Assembly: GCA_031373255.1 (NCBI GenBank)
Contig: JANMMJ010000003.1
Span: 1-64,000 of the forward strand
Direction of reading: 5' to 3'
Source of the DNA: JANMMJ01 sp031373255
Lineage (GTDB): Bacteria > Pseudomonadota > Alphaproteobacteria > Rhizobiales > Aestuariivirgaceae
Length of the DNA stretch: 64,000 nucleotides
Both the position numbers and the translations under genes were made by a program. The notes under the pieces were generated by a model. That model was not told the DNA's origin and did no database searches. It was given only the letters and a program-made list of their open reading frames with translations. Below, piece by piece: positions 42,862 through 51,121 of the stretch (position 1 is the first letter of the stretch; each line of letters opens with the position of its first letter).

Positions 42862-43500
42862 ATGACCATCACCATCACTGCCTTTGAACGGTCGCCCGAT
42901 GGCGGCTCGGGGCTGGCGCGGGATACGCGGGTGCGCTGGGCGCTTGAGGAAGTGGGCCAGCCTTACGCGGTCCGCCTCGTCCCGTTCCGGGCGATGAAGG
43001 AACCGGCGCATCTGGCGCTGCATCCGTTCGGCCTGATTCCAACCTACGAGGAGGGCGGCCTCACCCTGTTCGAGACGGGGTCGATCGTCTTCCATATCGC
43101 GGAGCGTCATCAGGGCCTGCTGCCAGACGAAGCGCATGCGCGGGCGCGAGCGATCACGTGGATGTTCGCCGCGCTCAACTCGGTGGAGCCGCCGATCCTT
43201 GAGCTCGCCAATGCCCGGCTTCTGGAGAGCGACAAGCCATGGAGCAAGGAGCGGCTGCCGCTGGTCATGGGCCGGGTCCGCGACCGGCTGCAGCAGCTTT
43301 CGGCGCGGCTCGGCCGTGCGCACTGGCTGGATCAAGGGTTCAGTGCCGGCGACCTGATGATGGTGTCGGTGCTGCTCAGGCTGAAACCATCTGGCATCCT
43401 GGACGAATATCCGAAGCTTGCCGCCTATGCCGCTCGCGGCGAAGCGCGGCCCGCCTACAAGCGGGCCTTCGCGGCGCAACAGGCGGTCAACACCCGCTAA
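42862..43500 (+). CDS. Glutathione S-transferase family protein
   Basis: A 212-residue GST. The N-terminal thioredoxin-like domain has SGLARDTRVRWALEEVGQPY, then HPFGLIPTYEEGGLTLFETGSI (the cis-Pro and Glu-Thr/Ser glutathione contacts). The C-terminal helical domain contains WLDQGFSAGDLMMVSVLLRL, with the conserved N-capping box. Start is the ATG at 42862 (MTITITAFER). It follows the Fic gene by 17 bp; a functional link is not known. The substrate is not known. Confidence 0.9.
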   Translation: MTITITAFERSPDGGSGLARDTRVRWALEEVGQPYAVRLVPFRAMKEPAHLALHPFGLIPTYEEGGLTLFETGSIVFHIAERHQGLLPDEAHARARAITWMFAALNSVEPPILELANARLLESDKPWSKERLPLVMGRVRDRLQQLSARLGRAHWLDQGFSAGDLMMVSVLLRLKPSGILDEYPKLAAYAARGEARPAYKRAFAAQQAVNTR

Positions 43501-43633
43501 CCACCGGCGGGCTGATTGAAATCCGTCTTGTGTGCGAATGGTGGTTTGGCCTGGTGCCGGTGATGCACGGACGCTTTGTTGCGGCATACGCCTTTTTGAT
43601 GTATTTTCTTGCGAAGCTTAATCGGCAAAAGCC

Positions 43634-44221
43634 ATGGATCACGCGCTGAACATTCGCTCAGTTACGAGATCGGACAAGGATCGATTTGAAGCCGCCATGA
43701 CAATGGCGTTCAGCGCCGATCCGGCGGCGCGCTGGGCCTGGCCTGACCCGCTGCAATACATAAAAACATTCATGCCACTGGTGACCCTCTTTGGCGGCAA
43801 GTCCTTTGACCACGGTTCGGCCTATGTCATCGGTGATTTTTCTGGAGTCGCCCAGTGGCTGCCGCCGGGGGTGCAACCGGACGACGGACCGATCGGCGAA
43901 CTCTTCACGCAAAACATGTCCGAGCCGAGGCTTGGCGAAGTGCTGTTCTTGTTTGAGCAGATGGCCGGTTTTCATCCGCACGAACCCCACTGGTACATTC
44001 CCCTGATCGGGGTCGATCCGGTATTTCAGGGGCGGGGATACGGAACGGAATTGATGCGGCATGGGCTGGCTATCTGCGATCGCGATCACCAGCCCGCTTA
44101 TCTCGAAGCAACCAGTCCCGTCAGCAAGTCATTGTATGAGCGCCATGGTTTCCGGGTACTGGGGGAGATTCGATCAGGCGATTCACCGCCCCTGTTCCCG
44201 ATGCTGCGCGAAGCCCGGTAA
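43634..44221 (+). CDS. GNAT family N-acetyltransferase
   Basis: A 195-residue acetyltransferase-fold protein. The acetyl-CoA-binding motif is seen in IPLIGVDPVFQGRGYGTELM (V-x-x-x-x-RGxG-like with QGRGYG) and YERHGFRVLGE. The substrate may be an amine or an amino acid; the length fits small GNAT proteins. It stands between the GST and the convergent deaminase gene. Confidence 0.9.
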   Translation: MDHALNIRSVTRSDKDRFEAAMTMAFSADPAARWAWPDPLQYIKTFMPLVTLFGGKSFDHGSAYVIGDFSGVAQWLPPGVQPDDGPIGELFTQNMSEPRLGEVLFLFEQMAGFHPHEPHWYIPLIGVDPVFQGRGYGTELMRHGLAICDRDHQPAYLEATSPVSKSLYERHGFRVLGEIRSGDSPPLFPMLREAR

Positions 44222-44328
44222 TCCGGTCCGCCGCGATGGTAGACGACCCGTTGTTCATCCCGGCAAACGATGACTCAGAGTGCAAATCCAGTTCGTGACC
44301 GGATGGCGCCGGGATTTCCGTGATTGGC

Positions 44329-44799
44329 CTACTTCCGCCAGAAATCCCGGTGCGGGGCGAGGAGTTCTTCCTCGATCTCGGGGAAGGGGCCATGAACAGC
44401 GATCTGCTTCTGGCCAGAGCCGAGCACGGTGCGGCAGGAGAGGCTCATCGTCGGGTTTTCGGGATGGTCGCCCGTCAGCGCCAGAAGCTTGGCCTCCTCG
44501 AAGCCGTAGATCAGCCGGCCGATATTCGCCCAATAGAGCGTTCCGGCGCACATGGCACAGGGTTCGCCGGGTGAGACCAGCGTGCAGGCCCAGAGAAAAT
44601 CCCGCGGATAGGCATCCGCCGCGCGGCGCGCAAGTTCGGTTTCGGCGTGGCGCACGGTGTTGATATTGGCCTGGCGCATGAGGACCGCACCATCGGGGCC
44701 GACCAGCACTGCGCCGAAGGGATGATGGCCATGCGCGACCGCGTCGCGGGCGACGGCGTTGGCTGATCGGAGGTGGGCGAACATCTGGTCGCGGGTCAT
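44329..44799 (-). CDS. Nucleoside/cytidine deaminase-fold protein
   Basis: A 156-residue zinc deaminase. The zinc and catalytic motifs are NTVRHAETELARRA (HAE) and SPGEPCAMCAGTLYWA (PCxxC). The residues GHHPFGAVLVGPDGAVL at the N-terminus are typical of guanine or nucleoside deaminases. Substrate: guanine, cytosine or a related base; it is not TadA-like in length or motif context. It is convergent with the acetyltransferase. Confidence 0.9.
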   Translation of the reverse strand: MTRDQMFAHLRSANAVARDAVAHGHHPFGAVLVGPDGAVLMRQANINTVRHAETELARRAADAYPRDFLWACTLVSPGEPCAMCAGTLYWANIGRLIYGFEEAKLLALTGDHPENPTMSLSCRTVLGSGQKQIAVHGPFPEIEEELLAPHRDFWRK

Positions 44800-44947
44800 G
44801 GCACAATCCTGTCAAGATGGGAGACTGCTCGAAAAGCAAGGCGGCCGCAAGAGCGGCCCATTTATCACCATTTCATTTATCACATTTTATTACGGTGACA
44901 GTGCATTCTATTGACGCGAGGCGCCGTTCAGCGTAATGTTCCCGCCC

Positions 44948-45655
44948 ATGGCACGCATGGCACGGCTGATTGTTCCGGGACTTCCCCATCACATCACCCA
45001 GCGCGGCAATGGCCGCCAGCGGGTGTTTTTCACCGACGCCGATTACCGGCTCTACAAAGACCTGCTGCTGGAGAACTGCAAGCTGGCGGGGGTGGAGTGC
45101 TGGGCCTTCTGCCTGATGCCGAACCACATTCACGCCATTCTCGTGCCTTCCGACGAGGATGGCATCCGCGCCGCACTGGCGCCCACGCACCGCCGCTATG
45201 CCGGCATCGTCAATGCGCGGCGGAGGAAAACGGGGCATTTCTGGCAGGGGCGCTATGGCGCTGCCGTGATGGACGAGGCCCATCTGGCCGCGGCCTTCCG
45301 CTACATCCTGCGCAATCCGGTGACCGCCAGGATGGTGGCGAAGCCAGAGCAATGGGCCTGGTCCAGCGCCAGAGCTTATCTCAAGGGCGGCGAAGACGGG
45401 CTCACCGTGAAAAAGCCGATGCTCGGCCGCTTCCCCGCCATGCGGGCGCTGCTCGGAGATGATGCGGAGGGCGGCGAGGATCTTATTGTCCGTGAGGACG
45501 AAACCATCGGGCGGCCGCGTGGCAGCGCTGCCTTTGTGACGGCTTTGGAGAAGAAAACCGGGCGGGCACTCAAGCCTGAAAAACGCGGGCCAAAGCCGGG
45601 AAAGCCAATGGCAAAAAAGCCGGCCAGGCGGGCGGTGCGCAAGGGGAAAGAATAG
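44948..45655 (+). CDS. REP-associated tyrosine transposase (RAYT, IS200/IS605-type)
   Basis: A 235-residue Y1-type HUH transposase-like protein. The HUH motif is in CLMPNHIHAIL (His-x-His), and the catalytic Tyr region is FRYILRNPVTARM. The RAYT signature LIVPGLPHHITQRGNGRQ is at the start, with RKTGHFWQGRYGA after the HUH. A basic tail (KKPARRAVRKGKE) follows. RAYTs are thought to move or maintain REP palindromes; three REP-like repeats lie 5-9 kb upstream. No terminal inverted repeats flank it. The start could be 44936 (MFPPMARMARL). Confidence 0.9.
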   Translation: MARMARLIVPGLPHHITQRGNGRQRVFFTDADYRLYKDLLLENCKLAGVECWAFCLMPNHIHAILVPSDEDGIRAALAPTHRRYAGIVNARRRKTGHFWQGRYGAAVMDEAHLAAAFRYILRNPVTARMVAKPEQWAWSSARAYLKGGEDGLTVKKPMLGRFPAMRALLGDDAEGGEDLIVREDETIGRPRGSAAFVTALEKKTGRALKPEKRGPKPGKPMAKKPARRAVRKGKE

Positions 45656-45786
45656 AATGCACTGGCACCGAAATACTGGGGGTACGGTCATGTCTTCGGC
45701 CTATGATGCGGCTTCGATTGATGGCCGCTAGCCCTGATGTTGTTCGCTGATCAGCAGTCCCAATCACCGTATCGCGATTGGAGGGG

Positions 45787-46746
45787 CTACTGGCGCATCC
45801 CCTTCACCCGCATCTTGAGGCCGTAAACACTCCTGGTCGCGGTGATGAAGAGCATGTCGTTATCTTTGCCGCCAAAGGTCACGTTTGTCGGCGTTTCAGG
45901 TACTTCGATACGTTCGATCCTCTTGCCCGTCTTATCGAATACAGTCACCCAGACCATGGTGAGATAGACATTGCCCTCGGAATCGATGGTCATGCCGTCT
46001 GAACCAATGTTGCAGAACTGGCGTTTGTTCGCGAGCTCGCCGCCGGGATTTATGTCGTAGGCGTAGGTCTTGCCCGCGACATAGTCCGCCACGTAGAGCA
46101 CTTTGCCGTCGGGCGTACCAATGATGCCGTTGGGCTTCAAGAGGTCGGTCGTGACACGCGTGACGGTCTTGTGGTCGGGCGTGACAAAGTAGACGTCTTG
46201 GCCGTCTACCCGCGTGTTGCTGTCGTGATCCGAATAGAAATCAGGGTCGGTAAAATAGATGCCGCCGTCTGGACGAACCCACAAGTCATTCGGGCCGTTG
46301 AACACCTTGCCGCCGAAGTTCGTCACCAGCACCGTGACCTTCTTGTCGGGCGCGATGGACCATAGTTCGCCCTTCTCAGCGGCAGCGGTGATGAGGTTGC
46401 CGGCCTTGTCGAAGTAAGTACCGTTCGCCCGTCCCGCTGGCTTGAGCCAGTCGGAAAATTTCCCGTCTTCAGCGTTCCACTTAACGATCCGGTTGTTTGG
46501 GTCGTCGGTGAAGAACACATTGCCATCACTGTCGGCCGCGGGTCCTTCGGTGAATGAATATCCCCCACCCAACTTTTTCAGTTGCGCGCCAGGCGCGATG
46601 ACAGAGGAATCCGTTGCGAAGGTAAAACCAGTTGAAAGCAACAGAACGGCGAGGATTGCCCAGGTGCAGCCGAATGCTTTCATAAGCGGTAGATTGGGCC
46701 AAACCTGAAAGTTGTCCGCAGCGTCAGCAATCAGAAATCTTGTCAT
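45787..46746 (-). CDS. SMP-30/gluconolactonase-like exported protein
   Basis: A six-bladed beta-propeller of the SMP-30/gluconolaconase/LRE-like family, with a hydrophobic export segment (FGCTWAILAVLLLSTGFTFA). Family features are YSFTEGPAADSDGNVFFTDD, FNGPNDLWVRPDGGIYFTDP, DLLKPNGIIGTPDGKVLYVAD and MTIDSEGNVYLT. It hydrolyses lactones of sugars. The ATG at 46746 has a GGAGGAAA ribosome binding site, but the signal peptide is ideal from the ATG at 46683, so the start is uncertain. Confidence 0.88.
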   Translation of the reverse strand: MTRFLIADAADNFQVWPNLPLMKAFGCTWAILAVLLLSTGFTFATDSSVIAPGAQLKKLGGGYSFTEGPAADSDGNVFFTDDPNNRIVKWNAEDGKFSDWLKPAGRANGTYFDKAGNLITAAAEKGELWSIAPDKKVTVLVTNFGGKVFNGPNDLWVRPDGGIYFTDPDFYSDHDSNTRVDGQDVYFVTPDHKTVTRVTTDLLKPNGIIGTPDGKVLYVADYVAGKTYAYDINPGGELANKRQFCNIGSDGMTIDSEGNVYLTMVWVTVFDKTGKRIERIEVPETPTNVTFGGKDNDMLFITATRSVYGLKMRVKGMRQ

Positions 46747-46852
46747 GTGACGATTTCCTCCAGTCAGCCGGCGTTCGCATGCCTGACGGCGTCTGCGGCG
46801 ATTCAATGAAATACAGGAATTAACTGGCGTTCTCAAGTGTGCGACAGGTCGG

Positions 46853-47578
46853 TCATTTCCAGTTGGCCGTGATCAGGTCCACGACCTTTTTCTTGATGGT
46901 GATGGGCGGGGCGTAGACGCGGGGGCTGGGGTGATTGTTGTAGAGCAGGATCTTGTCGTCCTGCGGGCTGTTGAAATTGCCGGCCGAAATGGACGGCCCG
47001 AAGGTGAAGACATCGGCATCGGGGCCTTCCTTGTTGTGTTCGGCGTTGGAAAGGCCGGTCGCATGGATGAACTCGTGGACGGCGATATAGAGCCGGATGC
47101 CATCGCCAACCGGGCGGTCGACATATTTGTAGTCGTTGGGGCCGGGGCCGGTTTTCATGAAGGCCTGGACCTTCGGCGTGGCGGGAACATAAATAAAAGC
47201 CCTGGTCATGAACGACGGATTGCTGCCATAGCGTTTCTTCACGCGGCCGGTGAAGCCATGGGTCTCGAAGGGCGAGAAGTTGATGGGATTGCCTTCGTCG
47301 TCTTCGGCGACAAATTTCTGGCTTTCGGCTGCCCATTCCAGCCGGCCATTGCCAAGATCGAACTGGATGTGCGCGCCGCCCGGGCCCGTGGGATCGGGGG
47401 CGGTGGCGTTGGGCGGCGCCGCCAGGGTCACGCCGAGGCTGTTGTTGCGCGAGAGCTCGTTGAACTTGGCGATCGCATCGTTGAATGTCCGCAGCCACAC
47501 GCCCTGGACCTTCGGCGTGGCGAAAACATTGAGGACCTTGCCGTTCTTGATGGTGTCTTCCCAGGGGGTGACAGTCAT
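46853..47578 (-). CDS. Metzincin-like zinc metalloprotease
   Basis: A 241-residue protein. It has the extended zinc motif HEFIHATGLSNAEH (HExxHxxGxxxxxH), as in matrixins and other metzincins, in its C-terminal half. The N-terminal half (PWEDTIKNGKVLNVFATPKV) has no signal peptide that I can see. It is preceded in the same operon (41 bp upstream) by a peptidoglycan-binding protein, which suggests a cell-wall target. The ATG at 47578 has GAGG upstream. Export route is unknown. Confidence 0.82.
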   Translation of the reverse strand: MTVTPWEDTIKNGKVLNVFATPKVQGVWLRTFNDAIAKFNELSRNNSLGVTLAAPPNATAPDPTGPGGAHIQFDLGNGRLEWAAESQKFVAEDDEGNPINFSPFETHGFTGRVKKRYGSNPSFMTRAFIYVPATPKVQAFMKTGPGPNDYKYVDRPVGDGIRLYIAVHEFIHATGLSNAEHNKEGPDADVFTFGPSISAGNFNSPQDDKILLYNNHPSPRVYAPPITIKKKVVDLITANWK

Positions 47579-47619
47579 GGATCGTACCTCGCGATCATGG
47601 CCCAAATGGCGCCACGCAT

Positions 47620-48009
47620 TCAGGCCCGGCGCGGTCCGTGGTGCCGCCGGTTATGGGATTGGTCATAGCTGCAGTAATCGTGCTCGCATTCGACGCTTGT
47701 TGCGTTCTCCAGCGCCACCAGTTCGGCGTCCATCACTGCAACGGTCATCTTGCCGACGACGCTGTCGGCCTGGGTCTGGTACGTGCGGTTGACGATATCG
47801 CGCGCGGTTTTGAACTTGAGCACGGCAGCGGCCGTCATGGGACCGAAAGCGCCGTCGGCCGTGATGGCAGCACCATCGAGCAGGATCAGTGCCGTCTGGA
47901 TCCTGGCGACGTGATCGCCCCTTGCACCTTGCATGATGCGGGCAGGATCGGAAACGGCTGCCGCCTCGATCTTGAGGTCGCCAGAAAAGAGTTGGGACAT
48001 CAGCGCCAC
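47620..48009 (-). CDS. Peptidoglycan-binding domain protein
   Basis: A 129-residue protein with one PG_binding_1-like domain: GARGDHVARIQTALILLDGA, then ITADGAFGPMTAAAVLKFKT and RDIVNRTYQTQADSVVGKMT. No signal peptide is evident. The start is a GTG at 48009 with GGGAGG upstream. The C-terminal end is His/Arg-rich. It directly precedes the metzincin-like gene, and the pair may act as one system; the target is not known. Confidence 0.83.
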   Translation of the reverse strand: MALMSQLFSGDLKIEAAAVSDPARIMQGARGDHVARIQTALILLDGAAITADGAFGPMTAAAVLKFKTARDIVNRTYQTQADSVVGKMTVAVMDAELVALENATSVECEHDYCSYDQSHNRRHHGPRRA

Positions 48010-48102
48010 GCGTGCCTCCCGTCTTGCCCCCTTGGCGTTGTAGGACGGATTGACGGCGTGTTCAATGACCTCGGGTCACGACGCGGCGGGAATGACGGAC
48101 AT

Positions 48103-48849
48103 TCACTTGCATTCGGCAGCGCCGCGCATGGCGCATCTGGCTGCCTTGTCCTGGGCTTTTGTGGTCATCCAGTCCTGTGCGAATTTTTCTGCCTGTACCA
48201 CCTGTGCCGGGCTCATTCTCCTGGCAAAGGCGTCATGATTTTTCCGGGCGTCGTCATTGCCTCCATTTGCAGCGAGGCTGAACCAGACCAGGGCCTGGAC
48301 ATCGTCCTTTGCCACGACATCGTAGCCACCGGCATAAATGAGCCCGAGATTGTATTGCGCCAGGGCATCGCCTCGCTCGGCTGCGAGCCGGAACCACTTT
48401 AGCGCCTGAAAGTAATTCTGCGGAACGCCACGGCCCGTTCCATAGATGAGCCCAAGCGAGATCTGGGCAGGAAGGTCTCCCTGCTGGGCGGCTTTCCGGT
48501 ACCATTTCATCGCCTTCGACAGGTTCTGTGGAACGCCCCGGCCTTCGTCATACATTGCGCCAAGGCGGGATTGGGCGGCGACATGGCCGCTCCCGGCAGC
48601 CATTCCATACCATTTAGCCGCCTGCCGATCATCTTGGGGCACGCCCTGGCCCAGGAAATACAACTCACCAAGACCATACTGGGCCGACTGGCTGCCTTGA
48701 TTGGCCAGGCTCTTCCAGATCTCGAATGCCGCAGCATAGTCACCCCGGCCATAAGCGGCGTAGCCGTCCTCGGAAGATTCTGCCATCGCTGGTACGGTCA
48801 GCAACAGCAGGGCCAGTCCGAATACCGGCAACAAGGATTTGGGAGTCAT
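48103..48849 (-). CDS. Exported Sel1-repeat protein
   Basis: A 248-residue protein with a signal peptide (SLLPVFGLALLLLTVPAMA) and about five Sel1-like repeats of 36 residues (for example AAKWYGMAAGSGHVAAQSRL, then KAMKWYRKAAQQGD). Sel1 proteins are adaptors in signalling or envelope complexes. The start at 48849 gives the signal peptide; the frame is open upstream to 48897. The partner is unknown. Confidence 0.92.
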   Translation of the reverse strand: MTPKSLLPVFGLALLLLTVPAMAESSEDGYAAYGRGDYAAAFEIWKSLANQGSQSAQYGLGELYFLGQGVPQDDRQAAKWYGMAAGSGHVAAQSRLGAMYDEGRGVPQNLSKAMKWYRKAAQQGDLPAQISLGLIYGTGRGVPQNYFQALKWFRLAAERGDALAQYNLGLIYAGGYDVVAKDDVQALVWFSLAANGGNDDARKNHDAFARRMSPAQVVQAEKFAQDWMTTKAQDKAARCAMRGAAECK

Positions 48850-49001
48850 TCCAGACGGATCTCCAGTGGACGACCAATAGAACAACCTGGGACGCAAGCC
48901 AATCTGCGGGCAACGGCTTATTTGGCGCGTGACCGGGCGACAGGAAAATACATCTAAAAATTGAAAATCGCGCCGGGCGGCTACCTAGGCTGACAATGCT
49001 G

Positions 49002-49152
49002 GCATATGCCGATGAATAGTTGCATATGCCACTAAATTTTCGAGCCAAAATCGTCGAAAATGCACGCTCATGTGAAGCAAGTATGCGTGTTTTGACGCGT
49101 CAAAGTGCAGTTTTTTGCGCGAAAACGGCGTCAAAATGCAGTCATTTGACGC
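49002..49152. repeat. Cluster of direct and inverted repeats, possible partition site
   Basis: Two GCATATGCC copies at 49002-49010 and 49022-49030, 20 bases apart. An inverted repeat ATTTTCGA/TCGAAAAT at 49036-49061. The direct repeat GCGTCAAA[GA]TGCAG at 49097-49110 and 49128-49141, 31 bases apart. The half-site TTTGACGC occurs four times in both orientations (49091, 49097, 49128, 49145), forming a perfect palindrome TTTGACGCGTCAAA at 49091-49104. The block is AT-rich and lies directly after the ParA operon. Confidence 0.6.
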
Positions 49153-49438
49153 GCTGTTTAGACGTTTCGAGGGCGGTTTCCGCCATCTGGATCATCCATT
49201 GCCAAGACGCTATATAGGGGAAAACCGCGACCAGCTGCATGAGTTCGAACCATGACCGGCGCACCGAAAGGTCGATCAGAACCGGACCGCTGCCGGATGC
49301 CGGACGCGCCTCTATTTCGTCTCTAACTTCTTGTTTTTCCTCATGAACCCAGTCGTCAAAATTCCTGGCAATATCCTCGAGGGCTTGATGCGGCGTGCGT
49401 GCGGCAGGCAGGGTGAAGGCAATGATTTTCTTGCTCAT
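49142..49438 (-). CDS. Small partner protein of the ParA-like ATPase
   Basis: A 98-residue protein, translationally coupled to the ParA gene by a 4-base overlap (ATGA). The first residues MSKKIIAFTLPAARTPHQAL are followed by an acidic segment (NFDDWVHEEKQEVRDEIEA) and a hydrophobic, Trp-rich C-terminal part (FELMQLVAVFPYIASWQWM). No named family was recognised. Position suggests the DNA-binding or adaptor partner of the partition ATPase, but no DNA-binding motif is clear. The last codons overlap the repeat cluster. Confidence 0.7.
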   Translation of the reverse strand: MSKKIIAFTLPAARTPHQALEDIARNFDDWVHEEKQEVRDEIEARPASGSGPVLIDLSVRRSWFELMQLVAVFPYIASWQWMIQMAETALETSKQRVK

Positions 49439-50079
49439 GCGGCCATTCTCTTTTCGTCCCTGGTGATCATGCCGGCGAGCCTCGCCAGTTCCATGGCGGC
49501 TTCGCTCGCGGGCGCTACTTCGGAAACGCTCAAGCCCTGTGCAGCACTTTCGGCGAAGATCACGCGCTGGCCCAATGATGTTTCGAGCACCGGGATGTCC
49601 TCAAATTGTTCAAGCGCACCAGTGACATCGCGGCCGATCGCCGTCTTGGCGATGCGGCGGTTGATGACGAATGCAGCGCGGATATCACTGCGGAACTGCT
49701 GGGCTTCGCGAATGAGCCGCACGGTTTCAGCACTGGCCCACACATCGAGCGGCGATGGCTGCACCGGGATCAGCACGAGATCGCTCGCCATGATCGCAGC
49801 ACGGCCAAGTTCGTTGACGCGCGGCGCGCCATCAATCACCACGATATCGTAGTCGCGCGCGAGGCCTGGCAATTCGCGATGCAGTGTCGGCTTGGCCATG
49901 CCGATCACCGGAAACAAGGGCGCAGCCTTGCGCAGCGACGACCAGGCGAGCGCGCTGCCTTGCGGATCGGCATCGACGAGCAGCACGCGGCGGCCCTGTT
50001 GCGCCAGCGTGGCCGCGAGATTGATCGACACCGTCGTCTTGCCAACGCCGCCCTTCTGATTCAGTAGACCAATAATCAT
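49435..50079 (-). CDS. ParA family partition ATPase
   Basis: A 214-residue deviant Walker-type ATPase. The motif KGGVGKTT lies at residues 9-16 (MIIGLLNQKGGVGKTTVSIN), then LVDADPQGSALAW and VVIDGAPRVNELGRAAI. It is the short ParA type found in plasmids, integrative elements and some chromosomes, not the chromosomal ParA beside ParB/gidB. The ATG at 50079 is used; the open frame continues upstream to 50163. With the small partner gene and repeats downstream it forms a compact partition-like cassette. Confidence 0.88.
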   Translation of the reverse strand: MIIGLLNQKGGVGKTTVSINLAATLAQQGRRVLLVDADPQGSALAWSSLRKAAPLFPVIGMAKPTLHRELPGLARDYDIVVIDGAPRVNELGRAAIMASDLVLIPVQPSPLDVWASAETVRLIREAQQFRSDIRAAFVINRRIAKTAIGRDVTGALEQFEDIPVLETSLGQRVIFAESAAQGLSVSEVAPASEAAMELARLAGMITRDEKRMAA

Positions 50080-50211
50080 CTGACAGTCCTTCCCTGTTCG
50101 GTGCGGAGAACATGCACTGCGGACATGACGATATTTTACGGGAATGACGAGTGATTCGGGCAAATCAATATGCCGGGCGAATGACTAAGTTTTTTGCAGT
50201 TTTTGACCTCT

Positions 50212-50988
50212 TTAGTGGTCGGAAAGCTCATGCGCCGCATCGACCAGACGGTTGAGGAGTTCAGCCTTGCGTGCGGGCGCTGAGTCGATGGGTATGATGA
50301 AGCAGACCGTCGCGATGGCCGTGCCATGGCGGTCACGCACGGGTGCCGCGAGGCAGCAGGTAAACCGGTCGGACAGGCCATTCGTCATGCAGCGCCCTTC
50401 GCTTCTGGCGCGGGCAATGTCGGATACGAATGATGCAAATGTAATGACACGATCATCGGGCAGCAGATAGTCTTCGGGCGGAACAAACTCGCGAATTTCA
50501 TCGTCCGGCATGTGGTCGAGGAGCAGCCGCCCGGAAGCGGTCCAGGGCAGGGGCACTTCAACGCCGATATCCGTGGTGATCCTGAAAACACCGGTTCCAT
50601 CGCGGGCATCGACAACGACGTATTTGTTGCCACGCATTGCACAAAGCTGGGCTGTGGCGCTGGCCTGGCTGGCGAGGCGCTCCAGCATTTCACGGCAGCG
50701 CCGATGCAGGGGATTGGCATCGGCATAGGCACGGCCATAGAGATGCAGCGATTGGCCGAAATATATGGCGCCATCTTCGCCCACGGTTTCGAGAATACCG
50801 GCATCGATCAGACGGTTGACCACCGAATAAAGCGTTGAACGCGGTGCGCCAAGCTGGCGTGCAAGATCGCCGACTTTCACCGGTGCTCTCAGGCGCAGCA
50901 ATGCGTCAAGCAGCTCGATGGCGCGGTCGATGCCGTTCTGCCGTTCGCGGATGGCGCTCGTGACCGCCTTCGATTTTGCAAGAGTCAT
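50212..50988 (-). CDS. IclR family transcriptional regulator
   Basis: A 258-residue regulator. The N-terminal winged helix-turn-helix is GIDRAIELLDALLRLRAPVK, then VGDLARQLGAPRSTLYSVVN. The C-terminal IclR effector domain begins around residue 90 and ends with AIATVCFIIPIDSAPARK. The start at 50988 has GGAG 8 bases upstream. It is divergent from an amino-acid ABC transporter, and the intergenic space holds a 14-bp inverted repeat. It probably controls the transporter and itself; effector unknown. Confidence 0.93.
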   Translation of the reverse strand: MTLAKSKAVTSAIRERQNGIDRAIELLDALLRLRAPVKVGDLARQLGAPRSTLYSVVNRLIDAGILETVGEDGAIYFGQSLHLYGRAYADANPLHRRCREMLERLASQASATAQLCAMRGNKYVVVDARDGTGVFRITTDIGVEVPLPWTASGRLLLDHMPDDEIREFVPPEDYLLPDDRVITFASFVSDIARARSEGRCMTNGLSDRFTCCLAAPVRDRHGTAIATVCFIIPIDSAPARKAELLNRLVDAAHELSDH

Positions 50989-51055
50989 CAAAATTCTCCA
51001 GGCCTGCACAGCATTTCCCTTGCGGGCCAATGTTGTCTCGTATAGCGTTTGAATG

Positions 51056-51089
51056 TCCATTATAAGAGAACTTTGTCTCTTACAATGGA
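51056..51089. promoter_or_regulatory. 14-bp inverted repeat, probable IclR operator
   Basis: TCCATTATAAGAGA (51056-51069) and TCTCTTACAATGGA (51076-51089) are inverted copies, 13 of 14 bases paired, with 6 bases between. The element lies between the divergent IclR gene and the ABC transporter operon, 32 bases before the binding-protein ATG. This is the position expected for a regulator site. Confidence 0.65.
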
Positions 51090-51121
51090 TAAAAAAATCA
51101 ATTCACCTTGGGAGGGTGGTC

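Noticed and set aside
44936..45655. A complete IS200/IS605 insertion sequence
   Set aside because: The protein is of the RAYT type; I found no subterminal hairpins or target-site pattern that would define a mobile element end.
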